A DNA stretch of 64,000 nucleotides from Sphingobacterium sp. SGG-5. GTDB taxonomy: Bacteria; Bacteroidota; Bacteroidia; Sphingobacteriales; Sphingobacteriaceae. This document shows, piece by piece, positions 44,271-53,777 of the stretch. Numbering within the stretch: position 1 is the first letter of the stretch; every line of letters starts with the position of its first letter. Made by a program: the position numbers and the translations under genes. Location of the stretch: contig NZ_JAAKGO010000003.1 in assembly GCF_011043525.1 (NCBI RefSeq), positions 310,001 through 374,000 of the forward strand, given 5' to 3'. Below the pieces are notes generated by a model. It worked only from the letters and a program-made list of their open reading frames with translations, made no database searches and was not told the DNA's origin.

Positions 44271-45005
44271 TTGAAGGTGTCAGATAGTGTCGTAATTATT
44301 CCAACGTACAACGAGATCGAAAATATTGAGCGTATTCTGCATAAAGTGTTTTCCCTTCCCGTTGATTTTCATGTTCTCGTCGTCGACGATGGTTCACCGG
44401 ATGGTACGGCGGATGCTGTAAAGCGGCTGGCGGATGATTTGTATGCGGGTAGATTGCATATCGAGGAAAGAAAGGGTAAGCTCGGTTTAGGAACGGCCTA
44501 TATCCATGGTTTTAAATGGGCATTGGCAAAGTCTTATGACTATATCTTCGAGATGGATGCCGATTTTAGTCATAATCCAGAAGATTTGGTCAGACTGCGT
44601 GAAGCAGCAATCGGGGGTGGAGATATGGTCATCGGGTCACGGTATATTCAGGGTGTCAATGTCGTGAATTGGCCAATGAGTAGAGTATTGATGTCGTACT
44701 TCGCATCGGTATATGTACGTTCAATCATGCGAATAAACATACAGGATGCCACTGCTGGCTTTGTTTGTTTTCGCCGAAAGGTGCTGGAGGCGATAGCGTT
44801 AGAGAACGTGAGGTTTGTGGGCTATGCCTTCCAGATTGAAATGAAATTTAAAGCTATAGAATATGGCTTTCATGTTATCGAAATTCCTATTATATTTACG
44901 GACAGAACCTTGGGCGAGTCGAAAATGAGCCCAAAGATATTTAAAGAAGCTTTTTGGGGTGTGATACAGTTGAAGTTGGAGAGCTTATTTAAAAAACGTC
45001 GATAA
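44271..45005 (+). CDS. GT2 glycosyltransferase, polyprenol monophosphomannose synthase-like
   Basis: About 244 residues. No ATG exists at the 5' end: either TTG at 44271 or, more likely, GTG at 44277 (giving [20 protein letters not shown]). The GT-A fold is clear: [14 protein letters not shown] with the UDP/GDP-binding acid pair, then [12 protein letters not shown]. The pattern resembles dolichyl-phosphate mannose synthase, which makes a lipid-linked sugar donor, and it lacks membrane helices. ruvB follows 1 nt after its stop. Confidence 0.9.
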   Translation: MKVSDSVVIIPTYNEIENIERILHKVFSLPVDFHVLVVDDGSPDGTADAVKRLADDLYAGRLHIEERKGKLGLGTAYIHGFKWALAKSYDYIFEMDADFSHNPEDLVRLREAAIGGGDMVIGSRYIQGVNVVNWPMSRVLMSYFASVYVRSIMRINIQDATAGFVCFRRKVLEAIALENVRFVGYAFQIEMKFKAIEYGFHVIEIPIIFTDRTLGESKMSPKIFKEAFWGVIQLKLESLFKKRR

Positions 45006-45006
45006 C

Positions 45007-46029
45007 ATGAACGAAAACCTAGATCCGAATCCAGACCGTTTGAATCCAACCGACAAGGAATTGGAACGGGTGCTGCGGCCTCAGACTTTCGAAGATTTTA
45101 CCGGACAGCAAAAGATATTGGAAAACTTATCCATATTTGTGAAAGCTGCTAGGTTGCGAAGAGAGGCCTTGGACCATGTCTTGTTACATGGACCTCCCGG
45201 ACTTGGAAAGACAACATTATCCCATATTATTGCTAATGAAATGGGGGTGGGGATCAAAATCACGTCTGGTCCTGTATTGGATAAGCCAGGCGATCTGGCG
45301 GGCTTACTGACGAATCTGGAGGAGGGTGATATTTTGTTTATTGACGAGATACACCGTCTTTCGCCCGTTGTGGAAGAATACCTCTATTCGGCCATGGAAG
45401 ATTTTAAAATCGATATCATGTTAGAGACAGGACCAAACGCCAGGTCTGTACAGATCACCTTAAATCCGTTTACCCTCGTCGGTGCTACGACCCGATCGGG
45501 TTTACTGACCGCTCCATTACGTGCTCGGTTTGGTATTAATGCACGACTTCAGTATTATGATTCGAAGCTGTTGACTACCATCGTATTACGTTCTGCTGAT
45601 ATTCTCCATACGACGATTACTGAAGAAGGTGCCTTTGAGATTGCACGCCGTAGTCGGGGAACGCCTCGGATTGCCAATGCTCTGTTGCGAAGGACACGTG
45701 ATTTTGCACAGATCAAAGGGAATGGGCAGATAGACAAAGCTATCGCACAGTATGCGCTCCATGCTTTGAACGTCGATGAGCATGGTCTCGATGAAATGGA
45801 TAATAAGATATTAAGCACCATCATTGATAAATTTAAAGGTGGACCTGTTGGTCTAAAGACTATTGCTACTGCCGTGGGAGAGGATGAAGGGACGATTGAA
45901 GAAGTTTACGAACCCTTTTTAATACAAGAAGGCTATATTATGCGGACTTCCAGGGGGCGTGAGTGCACAGAAAGTGCATTTAAACACTTGGGAAGAATTA
46001 ATTATAATAAAGGAAATACATTATTCTAG
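45007..46029 (+). CDS. ruvB: Holliday junction branch migration helicase RuvB
   Basis: 340 residues, full length. The N-terminal region [18 protein letters not shown], Walker [10 protein letters not shown], Walker B DEIH, sensor [18 protein letters not shown] and C-terminal winged helix ([25 protein letters not shown]) are intact. With RuvA it drives Holliday junction branch migration. It starts 1 nt after the GT2 gene's stop. Confidence 0.98.
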   Translation: MNENLDPNPDRLNPTDKELERVLRPQTFEDFTGQQKILENLSIFVKAARLRREALDHVLLHGPPGLGKTTLSHIIANEMGVGIKITSGPVLDKPGDLAGLLTNLEEGDILFIDEIHRLSPVVEEYLYSAMEDFKIDIMLETGPNARSVQITLNPFTLVGATTRSGLLTAPLRARFGINARLQYYDSKLLTTIVLRSADILHTTITEEGAFEIARRSRGTPRIANALLRRTRDFAQIKGNGQIDKAIAQYALHALNVDEHGLDEMDNKILSTIIDKFKGGPVGLKTIATAVGEDEGTIEEVYEPFLIQEGYIMRTSRGRECTESAFKHLGRINYNKGNTLF

Positions 46030-46038
46030 CTTGATAAA

Positions 46039-46803
46039 ATGATAAAGCTCTATTTTTCACTGTTATTTTTATTTTTGGTAACGGCCATGTCATACGGACA
46101 ATTCAAGTGTCCCCCTATCTTTGGAAATAATACCGTCCGGGAGTTTCACCTTACCGGTGGTGGAGGGCTTACACATCTGTATGGGGATATTGATAAACCG
46201 GGTACGGTGGGTTTTGGCGTGTATGGTAGAGCTGATTTGACCATTATTAAAGGGCTAACTTTCGGAGGTGAGGGGCAGATCGGCTCGCTCGAGGCTGTGG
46301 CAAGTATTAAGGATCCCAGGCAATTGTATACGAACTATTTCAATATTGGTGCAGGTATTACCTTGTATCCCTTTGAAATGTTGGATCAACGGCGTTTGCA
46401 CAAGCTTACTTTTAGCCAAAAAGTAGTGCGTGGATTGTACGCCGGAATTGGTGTTGGTTATATGCGGAATTACCATCGGGCAAACAATTATCGGGATTTA
46501 AATAATCCGGGAACTTTTGGGCCACCGGCGACCAACAATGTCCTCGTGGACAGGAAGTTTAAAGAGCGGACAAGTTCACTTCTTCTACCGGTGGTAAATG
46601 CTGGTCTAGCTTTGCCTTTTCGGAATAGCCAGTTCAAGAGAGGTGGCTATTGGAGTGCTATCCTGAATGCCCAATTAAATTTCTCGAATAACGATGATAC
46701 GGACGGGTATGTGCCCTTGAAGCCAGATGGTACAAGCTTGGGTAAGTCAAATGACTATTACAGTTTTTATTCGTTGGGATTACGCTATTCCATTCCGTTT
46801 TAG
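46039..46803 (+). CDS. Hypothetical outer-membrane beta-barrel-like protein
   Basis: 254 residues with a signal peptide (MIKLYFSLLFLFLVTAMSYG). The mature part has alternating hydrophobic strands and ends in the aromatic RYSIPF, typical of Bacteroidota outer-membrane barrels. It is 9 nt after ruvB and may be co-transcribed. The last 24 bases overlap the opposite-strand 187-aa gene. No family name is recognised. Confidence 0.75.
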   Translation: MIKLYFSLLFLFLVTAMSYGQFKCPPIFGNNTVREFHLTGGGGLTHLYGDIDKPGTVGFGVYGRADLTIIKGLTFGGEGQIGSLEAVASIKDPRQLYTNYFNIGAGITLYPFEMLDQRRLHKLTFSQKVVRGLYAGIGVGYMRNYHRANNYRDLNNPGTFGPPATNNVLVDRKFKERTSSLLLPVVNAGLALPFRNSQFKRGGYWSAILNAQLNFSNNDDTDGYVPLKPDGTSLGKSNDYYSFYSLGLRYSIPF

Positions 46804-47343
46804 TTGATTTAATATTTTGTAGCCACGGGCTTTGCTTGCAGGGGTAGGGTTTCTTTCCAGATGGAAAAGAATAAGTGTCTGTAGTTCGGTGTCCAATCCT
46901 TCATATTTTGGTGATAACAGGTATAAAATATCCCAACAGTTGACAAGCAAGGCTACAGGACAATCGTCCTTTTCGATCAGGAGATAGGTTGCGTTGATGA
47001 TTCGCTCTTTCCTATCTTCCGTTAGTTGAATAGATGGCATTCTCAGAAGGTGCATGACCAATTTGCTTATACTTCGCAAGCTGCTTTCATTATCCGTTGA
47101 ACAATAGAGGTCTATTACCTCGCTATGATGGATGCCTAACAATGCTGGGTTGTGTAACAGGATGTGCTCCAGTGTCCATGCTGCGCGGAAAGCTAACCGG
47201 TAATGCTCTTTTTGCTGACATAAGGCGAAGAGATCTTCGATAGCGTAGTCTTGTAAGATATGTTGATAGAGATCTAACGCACTGTTTTTCAGCAACAGCT
47301 GAACCAAAGCGTCATGATTCTTGGCTTTCATCTTTTTGTTCAT
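46780..47343 (-). CDS. Hypothetical helical repeat protein (HEAT-like)
   Basis: 187 residues; no signal peptide or membrane helix. The protein is almost all helical and has paired-helix units (YRLAFRAAWTLEHILLHNPA, ISKLVMHLLRMPSIQL, INATYLLIEKD) suggestive of HEAT or ARM repeats. It overlaps the RecD-like gene by 32 nt on the same strand and the barrel gene by 24 nt on the other. No function can be named. Confidence 0.7.
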   Translation of the reverse strand: MNKKMKAKNHDALVQLLLKNSALDLYQHILQDYAIEDLFALCQQKEHYRLAFRAAWTLEHILLHNPALLGIHHSEVIDLYCSTDNESSLRSISKLVMHLLRMPSIQLTEDRKERIINATYLLIEKDDCPVALLVNCWDILYLLSPKYEGLDTELQTLILFHLERNPTPASKARGYKILNQLKRNGIA

Positions 47344-48757
47344 AGAATTTGCTGTTGAAATTGACGAGAAACAGTTCTTTTGTAGCTCGTGTGATTGCTG
47401 TATATAACCACCTTAGAAACTCGGTGTTCAGCATTTCATCGGTCATATAGCCTTGATCGACAAACACCAATGGCCACTGCCCACCCTGCGCTTTGTGGCA
47501 GGTAATAGCATAAGCAAATTTTATTTGTAATGCATTATAATATGGATCTTTCTTTATAGCCTCCAACCTGTCTTTCTTTAACGGAATATCCTCGTAGTCC
47601 AACGCAATACTTTCGTAGAGTTTTGTTTGTTGTTCATAGGGGAGTTGTGGCGCATCGACATATAGGCTATCCAGCAATACCCTACAGGTAATTGTATGTT
47701 CTTCGTGATTATCCAGGAATTCAAGATCGATATCGCCAAAGCGAAAACCATGCATTTCATGGATATTACTCACTTTACGGACCCGTGCCATATCACCATT
47801 TGCAATAAAGCCCGTGTGCTTTTCATCGTGTCGCTGCAGCCAGTAATAATTATTCCGGACCACCATTAAAATATCGCCTCCTGTGATCTCTTCCTCTCGG
47901 AAGAGAATCTGGTTCCGGATGTGTCTATTATAAAGATTAGCTGATTTGTTGGAACGACAGATAACAATACATTGCTCTACGCCATATTTATCGTAAGCAT
48001 AATGCAACCCCTCCAGTAACCGTTCGCCAGACATGTTATAAATATCTTTAAAACCGCTTGTTATGAATTTCGGATAAGCATAGGTTACGTTTTCGGTATC
48101 CAAACGGATCTCATTGCGTATTTTTGTTGCATTGAAAAGTATTCCCGACGATTTTGCTTGTCGGACAACTTCCGTGAGCTCATAGGCATAGGTGGATAAC
48201 CCAAAGTCATGATGTAACACGTTGGTGTCCAGTGCAGGGCTGTTTGCTAAGCCTACCGGCGGGAGCTGCGCGGTGTCACCCACAAAAAGGAGGGCGCAAT
48301 TTTCGCCCGATTGCACATAACGGATAAGGTCCTGCAGCAAGCCGTCCGAAAATAGATTAATCCCTTCATCGGAAATCATAGATGCCTCATCTACAATAAA
48401 CAAGGTGTTGTCATGTAAATTCTCCGCTAATGTAAAATCCATCTGTAGACTAATTGCATTTTTTTTGCGATAGATTTTCTTATGGATGGTAAGTGCCTTT
48501 TTGGCCGAATAATTTCCCATCACTTTTGCAGCTCTTCCCGTCGGGGCCAGTAATACCGTATGTTTTTTGAGTAGCGGTAGCGTTTTCACTAGGGTGCTGA
48601 TCAGCGTCGTCTTACCCGTTCCGGCATATCCTTTTAAAATGAAGCACGATTGCGGGTGAAAAGCATGCAGAAAGTCAGCCATCAAAGCCAAAGCTTCTTG
48701 TTGCTGCACCGTCGCTTGCCAGGGAAAATTAGATATTAACAGACTTTGTATGGACAC
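47312..48757 (-). CDS. RecD-like superfamily 1 DNA helicase
   Basis: 481 residues starting with GTG at 48757 (read as MSIQSLLISNF). Walker A GYAGTGKTTL, Walker B FIVDEASMISDEG, and the C-terminal UvrD_C_2 region (YAITCHKAQGGQWPLVFVDQ, RWLYTAITRATKELFLV) place it with RecD/RecD2 and Pif1-like helicases. The enzyme would unwind DNA in repair or recombination; RecB and RecC are not seen. It has an unusually short N-terminus compared with RecD2. Confidence 0.88.
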   Translation of the reverse strand: MSIQSLLISNFPWQATVQQQEALALMADFLHAFHPQSCFILKGYAGTGKTTLISTLVKTLPLLKKHTVLLAPTGRAAKVMGNYSAKKALTIHKKIYRKKNAISLQMDFTLAENLHDNTLFIVDEASMISDEGINLFSDGLLQDLIRYVQSGENCALLFVGDTAQLPPVGLANSPALDTNVLHHDFGLSTYAYELTEVVRQAKSSGILFNATKIRNEIRLDTENVTYAYPKFITSGFKDIYNMSGERLLEGLHYAYDKYGVEQCIVICRSNKSANLYNRHIRNQILFREEEITGGDILMVVRNNYYWLQRHDEKHTGFIANGDMARVRKVSNIHEMHGFRFGDIDLEFLDNHEEHTITCRVLLDSLYVDAPQLPYEQQTKLYESIALDYEDIPLKKDRLEAIKKDPYYNALQIKFAYAITCHKAQGGQWPLVFVDQGYMTDEMLNTEFLRWLYTAITRATKELFLVNFNSKFYEQKDESQES

Positions 48758-48835
48758 GTGTAAAGTTATTCAAAAGGTTTGTCAATTCAATTGTAAAAGC
48801 TAATTTTGTTAACAGAAGACCCGCTTAATAATTAA

Positions 48836-49639
48836 ATGTCGATGAACTATACCGCTAAAGAGTTTCGTATTCAATATGTGCCGACCTATACGTTGTATGT
48901 AAATACCGATCGTCGTGTAGACCAGCTGGTCATCGTGGATGAAGACAACCAGATCATGGCTTACATGTCCTACGATTCTGCCCACCCGTCGCAAGAAGCG
49001 GTGAAACTGCTCGGCTTGCCGTTTCGGACAGTATACATAACCTTATCCCATCAGCATTTGATATGGATCCCGAGCGAAATATTTGATCGGGAGGGCGTTG
49101 AAGCATTTACATCCTTTTTTGATGGTGTAGCAGCTGAGCACATCCGAGCTAAGTCTATGCCCAGTTTAGGAGTTACCGCACTGTATACGTATGATATTTT
49201 GCAGACTAAGCGATGGCGGAGTATATTTGAAGAAGCGAAGTTTATCCCTGTATTCGCGGGCTTATTGAATCAGGTATTCCCTCAAGTTCCCCTACAAGGC
49301 AAAATTTTAGGCGTTCATGTATATGATAACCGGGCCGATCTTCTTGTCTTTATCGACGGGCAGTTTAAGTTTTATAACAGCTTTGATATACATGCTATCG
49401 ACGACCTGAACTATTATGTGCTACATGTGTTTAAAAGTTTCGGTATAGACAAACGCATGGATAAAATCGTGCTGAGTGGAGCAGACATCCCGTCCGATCA
49501 GGCGGAATGCTTAGCAGCCTACACCGATCATCTCGAAATACTTCATGCAAAAAACACATGGATATCTTCTTCGGCCGAGGTGAGTGCACAAACTGCTGGC
49601 TTAAATATATTAATAGATTCAGAGTTATGCGTATCATAG
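48836..49639 (+). CDS. DUF3822 protein
   Basis: 267 residues with no signal peptide. The sequence (RRVDQLVIVDEDNQIMAYM, VYITLSHQHLIWIPSEIF) matches what I recall of DUF3822, a Bacteroidota family that sits before rsmD and coaD. The fold resembles the actin/hexokinase ATPase superfamily in layout, but I see no certain ATP motif. It overlaps the start of rsmD by 13 nt (49627-49639), implying coupled translation. Confidence 0.85.
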   Translation: MSMNYTAKEFRIQYVPTYTLYVNTDRRVDQLVIVDEDNQIMAYMSYDSAHPSQEAVKLLGLPFRTVYITLSHQHLIWIPSEIFDREGVEAFTSFFDGVAAEHIRAKSMPSLGVTALYTYDILQTKRWRSIFEEAKFIPVFAGLLNQVFPQVPLQGKILGVHVYDNRADLLVFIDGQFKFYNSFDIHAIDDLNYYVLHVFKSFGIDKRMDKIVLSGADIPSDQAECLAAYTDHLEILHAKNTWISSSAEVSAQTAGLNILIDSELCVS

Positions 49640-50160
49640 GGGGAAGATTGGGCGGTTTACGATTAAACCCTCCAAATAAACTACCGGTACGTCCAACCAC
49701 AGATCTGGCCAAGGAAGCCCTATTTAATATCTTAGAGCATCAATTGGATTGGGAAGAGCTGGACTGTCTTGACCTGTGTTGTGGAACGGGGAATATTTCC
49801 TTCGAACTCGCATCCCGGGGTGTTCAGGCCGTCGATGCTATCGATATCCACATGAAATGCCTGCTGTATATCAAAGAGACCTGTCACAAGCATACGATAG
49901 AGAATATTCAGGTGAGAAAAGCTGATATATTTACCTATATTGGTTCGTGTAAAAAAAAATATGATTTCATTTTTGCCGACCCACCTTATGACCTGCCTAA
50001 GCTTCCGCAAATTCCACAGTTGATATCTGACAAGGGGCTTTTAAATGAAGGCGGATTACTGGTTGTGGAGCATCCTTCCACGCGGAAGATGGTGGTGCAT
50101 CCCTCGTTTACCGATATCCGAAAATATGGTTATTCATCTTTTAGTTTTTATCAAAATTGA
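49627..50160 (+). CDS. rsmD: 16S rRNA (guanine966-N2)-methyltransferase
   Basis: 177 residues from the ATG at 49627 (MRIIGGRLGGLRL), the usual RsmD start; a longer reading upstream is not supported. SAM loop DLCCGTGNIS and catalytic motif ADPPYDLP are present. It methylates G966 of 16S rRNA. It overlaps DUF3822 upstream and is followed 6 nt later by coaD. Confidence 0.96.
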   Translation: MRIIGGRLGGLRLNPPNKLPVRPTTDLAKEALFNILEHQLDWEELDCLDLCCGTGNISFELASRGVQAVDAIDIHMKCLLYIKETCHKHTIENIQVRKADIFTYIGSCKKKYDFIFADPPYDLPKLPQIPQLISDKGLLNEGGLLVVEHPSTRKMVVHPSFTDIRKYGYSSFSFYQN

Positions 50161-50166
50161 TGGCTT

Positions 50167-50640
50167 ATGAAAACAGCAGTTTTTCCCGGGTCTTTTGATC
50201 CATTTACGTTAGCCCATCAGGATCTGGTGGATCGGGCGTTGATATTATTTGATAAGATTATTGTTGCCATTGGTGTCAATACCACTAAAAAAGGTTTGAT
50301 GGATTATGAGCAACGGCTGCAAGCTATCGCACAAATTTACGCGATCAATCCCAAGGTAGAAGTGCTAACGTTTACAGGCCTGACGGTCGATTTTTGTCGA
50401 AAAGTGGGCGCTAATTATATCCTTCGCGGATTGCGGAATGCGAAGGATCTGGACTATGAAAGCGCAATCGCACAAAATAATTTATTATTAGCCCCGCAGA
50501 TCGAAACGTATTTTTTGCTAAGTCGAGGCGAAATGGCACATATATCCTCCACCATCGTTCGCGAAATATGGGCGAATAAAGGCAAGGTTGATCATTTAAT
50601 TCCTATGGAGATACTTAAGGTGTTGAAGCAGATGGATTAA
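50167..50640 (+). CDS. coaD: Phosphopantetheine adenylyltransferase
   Basis: 157 residues. It adenylates 4'-phosphopantetheine in coenzyme A biosynthesis. The N-terminal GSFDPFTLAHQDLV is the T/H-x-G-H nucleotidyltransferase motif with Ala in place of the usual Gly; the catalytic His is kept. The second motif ISSTIVREI is standard. Its last 4 bases overlap the convergent helicase gene's stop region. Confidence 0.95.
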   Translation: MKTAVFPGSFDPFTLAHQDLVDRALILFDKIIVAIGVNTTKKGLMDYEQRLQAIAQIYAINPKVEVLTFTGLTVDFCRKVGANYILRGLRNAKDLDYESAIAQNNLLLAPQIETYFLLSRGEMAHISSTIVREIWANKGKVDHLIPMEILKVLKQMD

Positions 50641-51944
50641 GTTCGGTAAAATTTTATTTTATTTCCCTTTATTTTACCGTCGCTATAAGTTTTTATGATT
50701 TTCGAGGCCACTTCCCGGCGTACCGCAATATAAGCCTCTTTATCCTTCACCTCGATCAATCCGATATCGTCTTTGTTGATATCCCCTGATCGTAAAAGGT
50801 ATCCGACGATATCCACTTTGTTTACCTTATTTTTCCGTCCCACAGGGATATAGAGCGTCGAAAATGGTGTGTTCGGTGGTAATGCATACTCCTCTTCGAG
50901 AATAATTTCTGCTGTATTTTCCGGCAAATAAGGGAAGTTGTCATCTGGTTTAAGCAGTACGATGACCTCACCCGACTTGTTCATCCGGGCAGTACGGCCA
51001 TTCCGGTGTACAAAAGATTCCTCTTTGGCAGGCAGTTGGTAATGAATGATCGTGTTTACCTCCGGAATATCCAATCCTCTTGCCGCCAGATCTGTTGTAA
51101 TGAGTATACGGTTGCTATCGTTTCTAAACTTAAGCAAGGATAGCTCCCTGTCTCGTTGTTCCAATCCGCCATGGAAAATGTCATGTATCAGCCCCCTGTC
51201 GTCCAGAAGTTCGCTAATATGATCCACCGCCTCCCTATGGTTGCAAAAGATCAATATCTTCTTGCTTTCCAAGCTACATACCAACTTGAATAATGTCTTT
51301 AACTTATGCTGAGCTGGACAGATAACTTTTTTAAACGCGATATCCGGTTGACCGGTTCGGTTGTCTAGGAAATCGACCGTGACGGGTGTATTTAGCGAAA
51401 AGTAAGCCGGTATTTCTGCTAACTTTGTAGCGGAGGTCAGAATTTTTCGGTCAACTTGAGGCATAGCGTTGGTAATCAGCTCCAGTTGCTCCTGAAAACC
51501 CAATTCCAAACATTTGTCATATTCATCTAAAACCAAGGTATGAATGCCAGTGGTCTGTAGGTGCTTTTTTTCAATATGATAAATAATCCGTCCCGGTGTA
51601 CCGATCAGAATATCAGGTATACCAGCCAATGATTTTTTTTCCGATCGGCTATCGTTTCCGCCATAACAGCAGACAATCTTTCGTCCTTTAGATACTTGCC
51701 GGACAACCGACTCGATCTGAAGCGCCAACTCCCGGGTCGGTATGACAATAAGGGCCTGGATTCCTTTCGTCTCATTTTCGTCGAGCAACTGTTCGATCAG
51801 TAGCGCAAAGGCAAGTGTTTTCCCCGATCCGGTGGGTGATAATAAAATAAAATCATTCTCCGGTTGAAAGGATGTAATGACGGCTTGCTGCATATCGTTC
51901 AGCTGCTCGATCTGTAACCGGGCTAAAATGGGCTGTATTGTCAT
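50637..51944 (-). CDS. DEAD-box RNA helicase, DbpA-like
   Basis: 435 residues. Q-motif region, SPTGSGKT (motif I), PTRELAL (Ia), GTPGRI (Ib), motif II as DEYD rather than DEAD, and HRNGRTAR (VI) are all present. The last 70 residues match the DbpA RNA-binding domain (LYIPVGRKNKVNKVDIVGYL), which in DbpA binds hairpin 92 of 23S rRNA. The start overlaps the toxin gene's stop by 4 nt (ATGA), tying ribosome assembly and toxin expression together in one chain. Confidence 0.9.
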   Translation of the reverse strand: MTIQPILARLQIEQLNDMQQAVITSFQPENDFILLSPTGSGKTLAFALLIEQLLDENETKGIQALIVIPTRELALQIESVVRQVSKGRKIVCCYGGNDSRSEKKSLAGIPDILIGTPGRIIYHIEKKHLQTTGIHTLVLDEYDKCLELGFQEQLELITNAMPQVDRKILTSATKLAEIPAYFSLNTPVTVDFLDNRTGQPDIAFKKVICPAQHKLKTLFKLVCSLESKKILIFCNHREAVDHISELLDDRGLIHDIFHGGLEQRDRELSLLKFRNDSNRILITTDLAARGLDIPEVNTIIHYQLPAKEESFVHRNGRTARMNKSGEVIVLLKPDDNFPYLPENTAEIILEEEYALPPNTPFSTLYIPVGRKNKVNKVDIVGYLLRSGDINKDDIGLIEVKDKEAYIAVRREVASKIIKTYSDGKIKGNKIKFYRT

Positions 51945-52261
51945 GGAGCAAAGGTAGAAAATTTTAATAACTCAGGATCTTGTCGACAGTCCCATATTGT
52001 TACGATAATCACGGCTTGTTTCTCTTCGTCCACACGATAGATTACTTTGAAAAGCCTTCTTATTACCAAGGAACGATACGTGTTTGGAAACTCGTTCAAC
52101 AGGGGTTCCGGAGAAGCAATAAAAGGTGTTTTTGAGAGGCGTAAAATGGAGTGGTAAATGTCTGCAATTATTTTATCAGCAGCGGTTTTGCTTTTTGGTA
52201 AATAAAAATTATAGATGGCATCCAATGATTTGGAAGCCTCTGATAACCATATTATCTTCAC
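51941..52261 (-). CDS. RelE/ParE-type toxin
   Basis: 106 residues starting with GTG at 52261. Sequence: WLSEASKSLDAIYNFYLPKS near the start and the C-terminal IWDCRQDPELL, which is typical of ParE/RelE small toxins. RelE toxins cut mRNA on the ribosome and ParE toxins poison gyrase; which applies is not clear here. The initiator codon overlaps the upstream antitoxin-like gene's TGA (GTGA) by 4 nt. Confidence 0.85.
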   Translation of the reverse strand: MKIIWLSEASKSLDAIYNFYLPKSKTAADKIIADIYHSILRLSKTPFIASPEPLLNEFPNTYRSLVIRRLFKVIYRVDEEKQAVIIVTIWDCRQDPELLKFSTFAP

Positions 52262-52515
52262 TTGCCATACTTTTTAAATACTTCCTCCATAGAGGAGAAA
52301 ATCCCATCCTGGTAATCTTGTTCTGCCTTCAATACCGAAATTTTCAATTCCTCTTCCGTGTGCGGCAGGCTGGGGATATTTTCTGTTTCTTTTAAGCTAT
52401 GGTAAAATGTTATCTGTTCTTTCACAATATTTTCATCCACCTCGTTTAGAAACGCTCTGATAAATTCCAGCTTTGTTGCGTTGAAATCCCTTGCGCCCTT
52501 CTTTATAGTTTCCAT
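52258..52515 (-). CDS. Probable antitoxin of the RelE/ParE-type pair
   Basis: 85 residues from the ATG at 52515 (METIKKGARDFN); a TTG at 52533 is less likely. It is acidic and helical, with a C-terminal segment EDYQDGIFSSMEEVFKKYGK-like in which the last residues resemble toxin-binding tails. It carries no obvious helix-turn-helix. Its position directly before the toxin, with a 4-nt overlap, is the main reason for the call; no family name is recognised. Confidence 0.72.
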   Translation of the reverse strand: METIKKGARDFNATKLEFIRAFLNEVDENIVKEQITFYHSLKETENIPSLPHTEEELKISVLKAEQDYQDGIFSSMEEVFKKYGK

Positions 52516-52602
52516 ACTATTACTTTCTCTCAAATTTACATAAAATTACCTTTATATGCAATTGTAATTAGTCTCGCAGTAGGGTTAATTTTTTGTTTTT
52601 CC

Positions 52603-53589
52603 TTATAACGAGTTACGGATGATAACTTTTGCCGGATCCCTCAGCATAACCGGCGTACGATTCAATATGGCCCTTGCAGCCTCCTGACCCATTTTATAAA
52701 AATCTGTACTAATGACGGTGATTCCGTCCTCAAGGACTTCCTTGACGGCTGTATCGTTGTAAGAAAGCAAACCGATATCCTTCCCCAGCTTCCATTTCTT
52801 TTTCCGTGCTATTTTAATGATATCGACATCGTCCTGATCGTAGCGGCTAAAGGTGATGTAAGCATCTCCTTTTTTTGCAGAGGCCTCGTTTATAGTGTGG
52901 AGTACCTTATGCGGTTTTTCATATTGTTTAGCAAAAGTCGTAAATCCCTCAATCAGGTCTTGTGCATGAAAGGCTTCTAAAGGGGCTAGAAGAACCAAAC
53001 GTTGGTACTTATCCAGGCGGGGAAGTAATTCTGTCAGCGATTCTATAATGTCGGACTTGTGATCCTGATAAATGCAGGTGTAGTCCCCATGAAGCCCCGG
53101 CTCACGATGATCGATAACAATCCTTTTATGAGACGGTATTTTATTGAGAATAGCCGAAGGATTTTCTTTGAAAAAGGTCACCACGACAAAATGCGTGTAA
53201 TTATTCAAATTTTCCTCGATCAGCTTTTCAAATACTTTAAAATTATGGTGGTGAAAGAAAACCTCTACTTCCGCGTGATCTTTTATGGTTTCTAAAAAAG
53301 CCTGATAAACCGTATCACGCAATACATTCATTTTATCGAAGATCAAACATACGCGGTAGGACTGCAGTTGCCGGAGTCTTTTTACATAGTATCCTTTTCG
53401 GTATTCCGATTCAATAATTCCTTTTTCAGAGAGGTAAGTAAGCCCTTTGAGTGCTGTTTCCTTGCTGATTTTCAATTGGCTGGTCAATTGATTGAGTGTA
53501 GGTAAGCGGTCATTGATGCCCAGTTTGTCGTTTTCAATCTGCGAAATAATAAAATCGACCAATTGCATGTATTTCAAGCGCTGCGTCAT
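52603..53589 (-). CDS. GntR-type regulator with LacI-like sugar-sensor domain
   Basis: 328 residues from the ATG at 53589 (MTQRLKYMQLVDFII); I reject the longer reading to 53748 because a clear promoter lies at 53658-53688. Residues about 5-75 are a GntR winged helix (INDRLPTLNQLTSQLKISKE, GIIESEYRKGYYV). From about 80 on it resembles a periplasmic-binding/LacI sensor fold. This is the AraR-like layout. It faces the susC operon across 846 bp and is its likely local regulator. Confidence 0.88.
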   Translation of the reverse strand: MTQRLKYMQLVDFIISQIENDKLGINDRLPTLNQLTSQLKISKETALKGLTYLSEKGIIESEYRKGYYVKRLRQLQSYRVCLIFDKMNVLRDTVYQAFLETIKDHAEVEVFFHHHNFKVFEKLIEENLNNYTHFVVVTFFKENPSAILNKIPSHKRIVIDHREPGLHGDYTCIYQDHKSDIIESLTELLPRLDKYQRLVLLAPLEAFHAQDLIEGFTTFAKQYEKPHKVLHTINEASAKKGDAYITFSRYDQDDVDIIKIARKKKWKLGKDIGLLSYNDTAVKEVLEDGITVISTDFYKMGQEAARAILNRTPVMLRDPAKVIIRNSL

Positions 53590-53657
53590 ACCGCCTGTAG
53601 GTGCTGTAGATTCTGGAGTCTCTTTCAATTTGGATAGCTGTTTATATACCAACAAGA

Positions 53658-53688
53658 CAAAAGTAGAATGTTTATTCCTATAAAACAA
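53658..53688 (-). promoter_or_regulatory. Promoter of the GntR-type regulator
   Basis: On the minus strand, TTG (53688-53686), a 20-nt spacer and TACTTTTG (53665-53658). The predicted leader is about 60 nt to the ATG at 53589. Confidence 0.6.
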
Positions 53689-53701
53689 GAAAATAGAGTA
53701 G

Positions 53702-53714
53702 ACCAGACCGGACT
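53702..53714. promoter_or_regulatory. Operator candidate, copy 1 (regulator side)
   Basis: ACCAGACCGGACT differs at one base from ACCAGACCAGACT at 54412-54424, in front of susC. It sits 14 bp upstream of the regulator's -33 box. The pair is a good candidate for the GntR-type regulator's binding site. Confidence 0.5.
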
Positions 53715-53777
53715 TAAGGAATAAACGCCCTTGATTTGTTGCCAACAATTTGCAGAGTTAATGGGATGGTGCCGGAC

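Noticed and set aside
53590..53748. Longer N-terminus for the GntR-type regulator
   Set aside because: It would span the promoter at 53658-53688 and adds sequence unlike GntR proteins.
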